Shown here: positions 1 to 5,475 of the stretch, piece after piece
How the letters are laid out: each line of letters opens with the position of its first letter
Numbering within the stretch: position 1 is the first letter of the stretch
Source of the DNA: Bryobacterales bacterium
Lineage (GTDB): Bacteria; Acidobacteriota; Terriglobia; Bryobacterales; Bryobacteraceae
Direction: 5' to 3'
Assembly (NCBI GenBank): GCA_003164075.1
Contig: PLRZ01000219.1
Span: forward strand, 2,610-8,119
Length of the DNA: 5,510 nt
Program-made: the position numbers and the translations under genes
Notes under the pieces: model-generated
Told to the model about the DNA's origin: nothing
What the model saw: the letters and a program-made list of their open reading frames with translations, nothing else
The model's database searches: none

Positions 1-801
1 CTGAGTCCGCGGGCCGCGGAGCCGTTCGTGGAAGTGAACTGCGCGGCCATCCCGGAGGACCTGATCGAGAGCGAGCTGTTCGGGCACAGCAAGGGCAGCT
101 TCGCAGGCGCGGTCGAGGCCAAGATCGGGAAATTCCAGAAGGCCGACGGCGGCACGCTGTTTCTGGACGAGGTGGGCGACATGAGCCTGCGCACCCAGTC
201 GAAGGTGCTGCGGGTGCTGGAAGAGCAGCGGTTTGAGCCGGTGGGCGCGGCCGGATCGATGCAGGTGGACGTGCGGGTGGTGGCGGCCACCAACAAGAAC
301 CTGGAGGATGAGATCGCGCGCGGCAATTTTCGCGAGGACCTGTTTTACCGGCTGAACGTGATCCCCTTTTTCGTTCCGCCGCTGCGCGACCGGCGTGAGG
401 ACGTGGCGGAACTGGCGGAACATTTCCTGCGCGAGTTCACCACGGCGTATGGCCGCAAGCCCAAGGAGTTGACTCCGGAAGCATTCCAGGTGCTGGCGGA
501 ATATCATTGGCCGGGCAATGTGCGCGAGTTGAAGAATCTGATCGAGCGGATCGTGATTCTGAATCCGCAGATTCGGGTGGATGCCCGGCACATTCCGCTG
601 AATGCCCGGCGGCCGGCGGAGCGTCCACTGGAGCGGTTCGGCAGTTTGCAGGAAGTGCGCGAAGCGGCCGAGCGCGAGTATATTCTGAAGAAGCTCGAAG
701 AGACTCACGGCAACGTGAGCCGCACGGCGGAGCTGCTGGGGCTGGAGCGGAGCAATCTGTACAGAAAGATGAAGACGCTGGGGATTGGGCAGGGGGAATA
801 G
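1..801 (+). CDS. Sigma-54-type AAA+ transcriptional regulator, NtrC/NtrX-like, 5'-truncated by window edge
   Basis: This is the C-terminal 266 residues of an enhancer-binding regulator. The reading frame is open from base 1, so the gene begins outside the window; the GTG at 28 is an internal codon. Visible in order are the start of the AAA+ domain ([14 protein letters not shown]), the loop that normally reads GAFTGA (here GSFAGA, bases 94-111), Walker B ([12 protein letters not shown]), the sensor I region ([10 protein letters not shown]), the arginine-finger region ([10 protein letters not shown]), sensor II ([10 protein letters not shown]), and a C-terminal Fis-type helix-turn-helix ([20 protein letters not shown]). 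Members of this family hydrolyse ATP to remodel sigma-54 RNA polymerase at enhancers. The Walker A motif and any receiver domain lie upstream and cannot be seen. The threonine-to-alanine change in the sigma-54 contact loop is unusual and may mean altered or lost sigma-54 activation. High-GC codon use suggests this is the resident chromosomal flank. Confidence 0.93.
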   Translation: MSPRAAEPFVEVNCAAIPEDLIESELFGHSKGSFAGAVEAKIGKFQKADGGTLFLDEVGDMSLRTQSKVLRVLEEQRFEPVGAAGSMQVDVRVVAATNKNLEDEIARGNFREDLFYRLNVIPFFVPPLRDRREDVAELAEHFLREFTTAYGRKPKELTPEAFQVLAEYHWPGNVRELKNLIERIVILNPQIRVDARHIPLNARRPAERPLERFGSLQEVREAAEREYILKKLEETHGNVSRTAELLGLERSNLYRKMKTLGIGQGE

Positions 802-850
802 GGCGGGGTGGGCGGACACTCGTTGAGGACTCGGAGGATCCTGGAAAGTA

Positions 851-872
851 ATTGTAGGCAGGATGCCTCAAT
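851..872 (+). terminator. Stem-loop after the regulator gene, atypical terminator candidate
   Basis: ATTG (851-854) and AGGCA (856-860) pair with CAAT (869-872) and TGCCT (864-868). This gives a 9-bp stem with one bulged T at 855 and a 3-base GGA loop. It lies 50 bases past the regulator stop, where a terminator would be expected, but no T-run follows. It could end transcription weakly or be only a structured 3' end. Confidence 0.35.
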
Positions 873-882
873 GGCAGTCGAG

Positions 883-896
883 TTTCCGTACGGAAA
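883..896. repeat. 14-bp perfect palindrome
   Basis: TTTCCGTACGGAAA reads identically on both strands. About 0.3 such perfect 14-mers would be expected by chance in a window this size, so it is mildly notable. It could be a binding site for a dimeric regulator, but it sits about 300 bases upstream of the next gene and no second copy is seen in the window. Confidence 0.4.
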
Positions 897-1091
897 TCGT
901 CGAAAACCGGCTTAGCGCGATGCAGCAGGGCGATTCAGACGAAGCAGCAACCGGGGAAACGCCGACAGTGTCGAGCTGAGCAAGCGGCCAGTACTCGCGG
1001 ATAAAGTACCGCGATCTCGATGATGATTAGAACAATAGGCGCGGTGGCCGAACGGGAGCGTGAAACGCGCGCACTTGATGCCGCGGCAGGA

Positions 1092-1145
1092 GCACAAGTC
1101 CTGGCGATGCATCAACTTGTGCAGCGGTTGAATTGCAAGTATGCT
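1092..1145 (+). promoter_or_regulatory. Weak candidate promoter with overlapping operator-like dyad upstream of the methyltransferase
   Basis: A -35-like TTGTGC (1117-1122) and a -10-like TATGCT (1140-1145) are separated by 17 bases and end about 52 bases before the methyltransferase ATG. The -35 box lies inside the right arm of a perfect 8-bp inverted repeat, GCACAAGT (1092-1099) and ACTTGTGC (1115-1122). A repressor bound there would block the promoter. Matches are only 3/6 and 4/6 and inverted repeats of this size occur by chance, so this is tentative. Confidence 0.25.
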
Positions 1146-1197
1146 ACAAAAGACTGGAGACGCATTTTGTTGACCACATCGAAGGTGCATTCCGAAT

Positions 1198-2361
1198 ATG
1201 ACGGCCGCTAGCCCATCCCTCAACGCGCGCCGTGCGGGTTTGGGCCCGTTGCATTCTTTCAAGAGGTCTCTTTCCCCTCAGAATTGGCGCGCTCCCGTCG
1301 TCCATTCAGAGTACTCACTGCACCAACTTTCACCCTATATCGGCAAACTCAAGAGTTCCATCGCCGGAGACTTGGTCCAGGCTCTTTCCCGGCCCGGCGA
1401 ATTGGTCGTGGACCCTTTCAGTGGAGCTGGGACAATAGCGTTCGAGGCGAGTTTGGCCGGTCGTCGGGTCTTCGCATCTGATCTGAGTCCATATGCGTAC
1501 GCGCTCACGCACGCCAAATTGAATGCACCGCACACTCTTGACGCTGCCGTCCACCAGATCGAGACGCTCCTTGAAGAATCGGCAGCCTCCGCCACTCCAG
1601 ACCTGCGGGCCGTACCGCGTTGGGTACGTGCTTACTTCAATCCCCGAACGCTCAAAGAGGCAATTTCCTTCTCCAATGTCTGCCAAGATCGCCAGCATAC
1701 CTTGGGACTGTCTTGCCTGTTGGGAATCCTGCACCACCAGCGCCCGGGATTTCTTTCCTATCCAAGCAGTCATCTCGTCCCATATCTTCGCGGCAAAAAC
1801 TTCCCGGCCGAGGATTTCCCTGCGCTTTATGAGTACCGCGCTCTGCGCCCTAGGATTCTGAGCAAAGTGGTTCGCGCGTACAAGCGGGTCGACGATGGCC
1901 CCAGACTAGCCAGCACTGTTGTCCAGTCATCTATCGAGGACGTGATTCTACCCGCTCGGGTTGACGCCGTAATCACGAGTCCGCCATATATGAATGCACT
2001 AGACTATGGCCGCGACAACAGACTCCGGCTATGGTTCATGAGCCCTACTGCCGCCGCAGCGATTGACAATAGCACTCCGAGCACAATTCTGGAATTTGCT
2101 CGTATTATGTCGGTTCTAGCAATCAAGGTTAGTTCGTGTCTTAAAGTCGGCGGATATTGTGTTTTGGTGATTGGTGAGGCTGTGTCTCGCGGGACGCTGG
2201 GCCACACGGCAAGTACTGCCGTCGAGGTGTTTACGTCCGGCTCGTACCCGTTTCAGCTTGTTCAGACTGTTTCGGATCTAATTCCAGACGTACGACGAGC
2301 CCGGCGCGATTGCCGCGGAGTGAAGGTCGAAAACGTCATCGTCCTTCGGAGGGTCAAATGA
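1198..2361 (+). CDS. SAM-dependent DNA methyltransferase (amino-MTase with TSPPY motif)
   Basis: This 387-residue protein likely transfers a methyl group from SAM to an exocyclic amino group in DNA (N4-cytosine or N6-adenine). A motif X-like stretch (HSEYSLHQLSPYIGKLK, residues 36-52) precedes the SAM-binding motif I (DPFSGAGT, 72-79) and an acidic motif II position (SDLSPY, 94-99). The catalytic motif IV, TSPPY (260-264), follows about 180 residues later, leaving room for target recognition between them. The order X-I-(insert)-IV is alpha-like, whereas TSPPY is commonest in beta-type cytosine-N4 enzymes. The tail (IPDVRRARRDC, then ENVIVLRR) resembles the ends of other amino-methyltransferases. 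The ATG at 1198 follows an in-frame stop at 1171 and a GAAGG 12 bases upstream, an acceptable but distant ribosome site. No restriction endonuclease is adjacent. With the ATPase and SIR2 genes downstream it most likely marks self DNA, which is inference. A Trm11-like RNA methylase is less likely. Confidence 0.85.
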   Translation: MTAASPSLNARRAGLGPLHSFKRSLSPQNWRAPVVHSEYSLHQLSPYIGKLKSSIAGDLVQALSRPGELVVDPFSGAGTIAFEASLAGRRVFASDLSPYAYALTHAKLNAPHTLDAAVHQIETLLEESAASATPDLRAVPRWVRAYFNPRTLKEAISFSNVCQDRQHTLGLSCLLGILHHQRPGFLSYPSSHLVPYLRGKNFPAEDFPALYEYRALRPRILSKVVRAYKRVDDGPRLASTVVQSSIEDVILPARVDAVITSPPYMNALDYGRDNRLRLWFMSPTAAAAIDNSTPSTILEFARIMSVLAIKVSSCLKVGGYCVLVIGEAVSRGTLGHTASTAVEVFTSGSYPFQLVQTVSDLIPDVRRARRDCRGVKVENVIVLRRVK

Positions 2362-2509
2362 AATGCTCCTCCGGCTCACGCGATGACTTTCATCCTCAGA
2401 GAAACGGCTTTTCAAGGTTTGGGCGCCAATATAGACCGTTGGCGTTGGCGTCAAGCAGTTCATTTTTACACTGTGCCAATCAAGCGTGGCCCTCCGGGGT
2501 ATTAGATAA
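2362..2509. other. Spacer between methyltransferase and ATPase genes
   Basis: No gene is seen. A 6-bp inverted repeat (2347-2352 with 2368-2373) straddles the methyltransferase stop. A second stem (GCGCCAA at 2423-2429 with TTGGCGT at 2439-2445, one G-T pair) is followed by a repeat of TTGGCG (2445-2450). A -10-like GATAAT at 2505-2510 lacks a matching -35 box. The gap is long for a tight operon, so the ATPase-SIR2 pair may have its own promoter. Confidence 0.4.
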
Positions 2510-2513
2510 TTGC

Positions 2514-2518
2514 GGGAG
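2514..2518 (+). promoter_or_regulatory. Ribosome binding site selecting the TTG start at 2525
   Basis: GGGAG lies 6 bases before the TTG at 2525. The alternative in-frame TTG at 2510 lies before this site and would place it inside the coding region, so 2525 is preferred. The in-frame ATG at 2540 would remove the first beta strand before the P-loop. Confidence 0.65.
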
Positions 2519-2524
2519 ATCGCT

Positions 2525-3586
2525 TTGAAGTCAGTAGCGATGTTCAACAACAAGGGGGGCGTCGGAAAGACCACCCTGACGTGCAATTTGGCCTCGTACA
2601 TCGCTGAGGAGTTTGGAAAGAAGGTACTGATCGTCGATTGTGATCCACAATGTAACTCCACTCAGCTGGTCATGGGTGTTGATGCTGCAGCCGAGTTGTA
2701 CTTGGAAATCCATGACGGCAACCCCATCAGCACGATTAAGGATGTTCTGAGGCCGATCGAAGATGGTGACTCCTCTATTGATCCGAATTTGCGGGTGCTG
2801 CCGGCCGCATCGAACCGCTTCAAGGTGGATCTGCTCGCAGGACATCCTCACTTTGCAATTATCGAGGATCGGCTCGGCTTAGCATGGTCGATGCTTCGTG
2901 CTCGCGATAAACAGGGTTTTCGCCAGACTAATTGGAATACCCTTCTATGTGCATCGTTGGCCGACAAATACGATTTGGCAATATTCGATCTTGGGCCAAG
3001 CTTAGGATCGATAAATCGGTCCGTATTGATGGGCTGCGAAAACTTCTTGACACCTCTCGGGTCTGACGTATTCAGCATCATCGGTGTGAAGAATATTTCG
3101 ACCTGGCTGTCCAACTGGATCAGCGACTACGCCCATTCCTGGGAAGGATTGTCGTTGGGAGAGCAGGAGGACCTTCGTACGCGATACCAAGTGGCCAGCA
3201 AGCCGGCAATAATTGGTGGCTACGTTGGATATACCGTGCAGCAGTATATAACAAAGTCATATGGCAAGGAGAGGAGGGCAACAAAGGCTTACGAATCCAT
3301 AATAGGTAATGTCGATTCCGAAATTCAATCCGCGCTTAAAGAGTATTACAGCCCACCCCTTCTCAATGATAATGCCCGGGCGAAACTAGGCGATATACCG
3401 CACCTTTATAGCCTAGTGCCATTGGCTCAGAAGCGTGCGGTTCCAATTCATGGTTTGTCGAGCACCGATGGCTTGGTTGGATCTCAGTTCGCTGCGGTCA
3501 GAGACTTCAGGAAAATGATCGATCCAATAGCGCGAAATCTTCTGCGAAATCTCGGCATTCTTGACGAAGCGACGGACAATGGTTAA
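2525..3586 (+). CDS. Orphan ParA/MinD-type (deviant Walker) ATPase
   Basis: The 353-residue product begins directly with the ATPase fold. It has the deviant Walker A motif NNKGGVGKTT (residues 8-17, signature lysine K10 and P-loop lysine K15), Walker A' VDCDPQ (37-42), and a Walker B-like strand IFDLGPSLG (153-161). ParA-type proteins form ATP-dependent dimers and often bind DNA non-specifically. No N-terminal helix-turn-helix is present. No ParB gene and no canonical parS site lie nearby, so a plasmid partition role is unlikely. The C-terminal half (about 190-353, including GYVGYTVQQYI near 232-242) is longer than in minimal ParA and may carry a partner or ligand surface; I do not recognise a separate domain there. 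The stop overlaps the SIR2 start by 8 bases, suggesting coupled translation and fixed stoichiometry. Role as sensor or activator of the SIR2 protein is inference. GC is visibly lower than in the flanking genes. Confidence 0.88.
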   Translation: MKSVAMFNNKGGVGKTTLTCNLASYIAEEFGKKVLIVDCDPQCNSTQLVMGVDAAAELYLEIHDGNPISTIKDVLRPIEDGDSSIDPNLRVLPAASNRFKVDLLAGHPHFAIIEDRLGLAWSMLRARDKQGFRQTNWNTLLCASLADKYDLAIFDLGPSLGSINRSVLMGCENFLTPLGSDVFSIIGVKNISTWLSNWISDYAHSWEGLSLGEQEDLRTRYQVASKPAIIGGYVGYTVQQYITKSYGKERRATKAYESIIGNVDSEIQSALKEYYSPPLLNDNARAKLGDIPHLYSLVPLAQKRAVPIHGLSSTDGLVGSQFAAVRDFRKMIDPIARNLLRNLGILDEATDNG

Positions 3587-4445
3587 TTGGCCAGAATCTC
3601 TCGTCATCGAATTGGCTGCGCGGAGGTGTATTCTATTCCTCGGCGCCGGGTCTTCGGCCAGCGCCACAAGGCAGGATAAGCCCCTTCAGCATCCTCCTGG
3701 CTGGTCTGAGTTTCTTCGCATACTTCGCGCGGGTAGCAATCGCGGGGATGCCGATGACTTGGCGAAGGCGGATGAACTACTAGAAGACAAGCAATACCTC
3801 GACTGTGCGGAAATCATACGATCAACCTGCCTCCATAGTGCAGACTATAACCGACTGCTTGGCGACACATTTGAACGGTACCGTCCTACCGAAGTTCATC
3901 GATTAACCGATGCGTTGGATCAAAAGATCGTGGTTACTACGAATTTCGATACGCTCTACGAGGACCACTGCAGACAAGGGGATGGGGCACACGGTTATTC
4001 CGTCCTGCGATATTATGACGATGGTCTAATTGCCCGGATGCGGTCACCGAAGCGATTGATAGTCAAAGTGCACGGGTGTGTAACAGAACCTGAAAAGACG
4101 GTGTTGAGCAAGTCCGATTTTTATCGAGCGCGAGCGGAATATACGGGCTTTTTTAAGACACTCGAAAGCCTGTTTTTGACGCATACGCTCCTGTTCATCG
4201 GTTACAGCGTAACTGATCCGGATATTCAATTGTTACTTGAGAACGCCTCGATTACGGCACCCAGCGCTCACCCGCACTATGCGTTGATGGGGAGCGGGCT
4301 ACATCAAGCTATCCGGGGTGCGTTCCTTCGGACCTTCAACGTTGAAATTCTAGAGTTTGATCCAGCGAACAACTTCGAACAGTTTGGCTTGAGCCTCCAG
4401 GATTTGGTCGATAGGGTCACCGAACTTCGGGATTTGCAGACCTGA
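3579..4445 (+). CDS. Stand-alone SIR2-family protein, likely NADase effector
   Basis: This 288-residue protein has the hallmarks of the SIR2_2-type fold: the NAD-binding GAGSS (residues 22-26) in ILFLGAGSSAS, TTNFDTLY (120-127) with the catalytic-type asparagine N122, KVHG (163-166) with the catalytic-type histidine H165, and GYSVTDPD (208-215). In bacterial defence proteins such as ThsA and DSR2 this fold cleaves NAD+ and stops growth of infected cells. There is no zinc-finger cysteine set of the deacetylase sirtuins. The protein consists of the SIR2 domain alone, with no SLOG, STAND or repeat sensor, so control must come from a partner. The ATG at 3579 overlaps the ATPase stop by 8 bases, pointing to translational coupling; an in-frame TTG at 3561 would add 6 residues and is less likely. 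A sampled stretch is about 45% GC. NADase activity is inferred from family and motifs. Confidence 0.88.
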   Translation: MVNWPESLVIELAARRCILFLGAGSSASATRQDKPLQHPPGWSEFLRILRAGSNRGDADDLAKADELLEDKQYLDCAEIIRSTCLHSADYNRLLGDTFERYRPTEVHRLTDALDQKIVVTTNFDTLYEDHCRQGDGAHGYSVLRYYDDGLIARMRSPKRLIVKVHGCVTEPEKTVLSKSDFYRARAEYTGFFKTLESLFLTHTLLFIGYSVTDPDIQLLLENASITAPSAHPHYALMGSGLHQAIRGAFLRTFNVEILEFDPANNFEQFGLSLQDLVDRVTELRDLQT

Positions 4446-4539
4446 CGCGTGGGAAGCGGTAACGGGGTCGCAAGGTGCCCTATTCGCAGGAGTAGGCCCA
4501 AGGAACGCCAAGTCTCGTTCTAGGAGGTTTCGCCGGATT

Positions 4540-4565
4540 AGGACCCATAAACGCGCCTGGGTCTT
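4540..4565 (+). terminator. Terminator-like hairpin after the SIR2 gene
   Basis: AGGACCCA (4540-4547) pairs with TGGGTCTT (4558-4565), giving an 8-bp stem with one G-T pair and a 10-base loop. It lies about 95 bases past the SIR2 stop and 83 bases before the antitoxin start, a suitable place to separate the two units. No real T-run follows, so it is a weak candidate. Confidence 0.3.
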
Positions 4566-4635
4566 GCAATCCAAACGACTGCGGAGTCACCGCCGCCTGT
4601 AGAAGGTACCGGCTACCTCAGGCTCCCCACACTAT

Positions 4636-4640
4636 CCAGG
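4636..4640 (+). promoter_or_regulatory. Ribosome binding site selecting the antitoxin ATG at 4649
   Basis: CCAGG ends 8 bases before the ATG at 4649. The in-frame GTG at 4640 overlaps this site and has no purine-rich sequence upstream, so the ATG is the better start. Confidence 0.5.
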
Positions 4641-4648
4641 TGTCCGAC

Positions 4649-4933
4649 ATGCCCCAGCAAGCATCCCGCACAGCACGTATCGAAGCTCGCATTGCGCCCG
4701 ACGCGCTCCGGGTCGTCAAGCGTGCCGCGGAATTGCAGGGCCGCAGTATCAGCGATTTTGTGGTTGCCGCCGCTCAAGAGGTCGCTCACAGGACAATCGA
4801 CGAAGCTCAGGTCATTCGCATGTCTGTGGAAGACCAGCAGCGCTTTGTGGAATTACTTCTGAAGCCGCCGGCTCTTGCGCCTGCCATGAAGCGTGCGAAA
4901 AAGGCCCATGCCCGTTTGATCGCATCCTCGTGA
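4649..4933 (+). CDS. DUF1778/TacA-type ribbon-helix-helix antitoxin
   Basis: The 94-residue protein has the ribbon-helix-helix pattern typical of DUF1778 antitoxins: a beta strand (TARIEARIA, residues 8-16), helix 1 (PDALRVVKRAAELQG) and helix 2 after the SISDFV turn (33-38). The N-terminal part should bind operator DNA as a dimer. The C-terminal tail (about 60-94, ending KRAKKAHARLIASS) would wrap the toxin and neutralise it. The family is normally encoded just before a GNAT toxin, as here, with a 4-base overlap (the antitoxin TGA lies within GTGA). Autoregulation of the pair is known for the family; the operator is not identifiable here. Length and composition are normal for the family. Confidence 0.9.
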   Translation: MPQQASRTARIEARIAPDALRVVKRAAELQGRSISDFVVAAAQEVAHRTIDEAQVIRMSVEDQQRFVELLLKPPALAPAMKRAKKAHARLIASS

Positions 4934-5424
4934 CGCCGGGTTCATTTATCATAGAGCCACTTGGGCACAGCCATGACCGTACGGAGTTTACTTGCGGGGT
5001 GGAGGCGCTCGACCGCTATCTTCGGGAGCAGGCCGGTCAGGATGTGCGACGCCGCGCCTCCGCATGTTTCGTGGCCCGCGAGGTTGCAACAGATCGGGTT
5101 GCTGGCTTCTACACATTGGCCGCAGGCGGGATTCTCCTCGCGCCCATGCCTGTCCGGCGCGCCAAACGGCTGCCGCGCTATCCAACGGTGCCCGTCGCGC
5201 GTCTGAGGCGCCTTGCCGTTGCTCTCGCCTACCATGGACGCAAACTCGGGGGCGCCTTGTTGTGGGACGCTGTCGAGCGTGCCGAGCGGTCTGAAGTCGC
5301 TGTTTATGCGCTTGTCGTCGATGCCAAGGATGAACAGGCGGAGCACTTCTATCCGCACCATGGCTTTGTGGCGTTCGGCGAGAAATCCAGAGTTCTTATG
5401 CTGCCCTTGCCGAAGAGGACGTGA
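4930..5424 (+). CDS. TacT-type GNAT acetyltransferase toxin
   Basis: The 164-residue protein matches the TacT-type toxins that acetylate the amino group of aminoacyl-tRNAs and block translation. Visible features are the N-terminal CGVEALDRYLREQAGQD segment (22-38), RVAGFYTLAAG (56-66), the acetyl-CoA-binding strand and loop (RLRRLAV then HGRKLGGALL, 91-111), and HFYPHHGF (139-146), in which Y141 matches the usual catalytic tyrosine. The position after RRLAV is alanine where many relatives have aspartate, a minor deviation. The gene starts with GTG overlapping the antitoxin stop and has no obvious ribosome site of its own, so translation is probably coupled. The frame appears intact and the toxin likely functional. 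Which aminoacyl-tRNA it targets cannot be read from the sequence. Confidence 0.9.
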   Translation: MTPGSFIIEPLGHSHDRTEFTCGVEALDRYLREQAGQDVRRRASACFVAREVATDRVAGFYTLAAGGILLAPMPVRRAKRLPRYPTVPVARLRRLAVALAYHGRKLGGALLWDAVERAERSEVAVYALVVDAKDEQAEHFYPHHGFVAFGEKSRVLMLPLPKRT

Positions 5425-5475
5425 GCGCGCATTCGGAATCGTCCCCGTAAGGCGGCTTGCGCTGGGCAATCGATA

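Larger units (their letters stand above)
802..1197. other. Gene-poor 396-base region between regulator and methyltransferase
   Basis: No convincing gene is seen on either strand. The region contains a stem-loop (851-872), a 14-bp palindrome (883-896), a small inverted repeat with 6-bp arms (995-1000 with 1009-1014), and a dyad with a weak promoter-like pair of boxes (1092-1145). A 63-codon open frame (1020-1211) runs into the methyltransferase start but has no ribosome binding site or recognisable domain. The junction between chromosome and acquired cassette probably lies here, but no att-like copy of the right-edge tRNA sequence is found. Confidence 0.6.
4446..4648. other. Spacer between SIR2 gene and toxin-antitoxin pair
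   Basis: This 203-base stretch has no supported gene on either strand. It contains the terminator-like hairpin at 4540-4565. The toxin-antitoxin promoter should lie between that hairpin and 4640, but no clear -35/-10 pair is visible, nor an evident long palindrome for antitoxin binding. Confidence 0.5.

Noticed and set aside
437..871. Minus-strand 144-codon frame opposite the regulator
   Set aside because: It mirrors the high-GC regulator gene, is rich in Pro, Ser, Ala and Arg, and has no domain; it is a shadow frame.
802..1197. att-site copy of the tRNA 3' end at the left boundary
   Set aside because: I searched by eye for pieces of the T arm and acceptor sequence (such as GTCGAACC and GCGGGAAC) and found none; the other att site, if any, is outside the window.
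1170..1199. TTGACC with GAATAT as methyltransferase promoter
   Set aside because: The -10-like box matches only 3 of 6 and overlaps the ATG, requiring transcription to start inside the gene.
1020..1211. 63-codon open frame upstream of the methyltransferase as a gene
   Set aside because: No ribosome site, no recognised domain, and it overlaps the methyltransferase start by 14 bases in another frame. Kept only as a finding because of the repeated VHSEY motif.
2505..2510. GATAAT as -10 box of an ATPase promoter
   Set aside because: No acceptable -35 at 16-18 bases upstream, and transcription from it would begin inside the ribosome binding site.
1189..5438. ATTCCGAAT (1189-1197) and its inverse ATTCGGAAT (5430-5438) as terminal inverted repeats of a mobile element
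   Set aside because: A 9-base match in inverted orientation is expected many times by chance in 5.5 kb, the flanks do not match, and no transposase is present.
4942..5469. Minus-strand 175-codon frame opposite the toxin
   Set aside because: The + strand toxin has clear GNAT motifs and the reverse frame has no recognisable domain.
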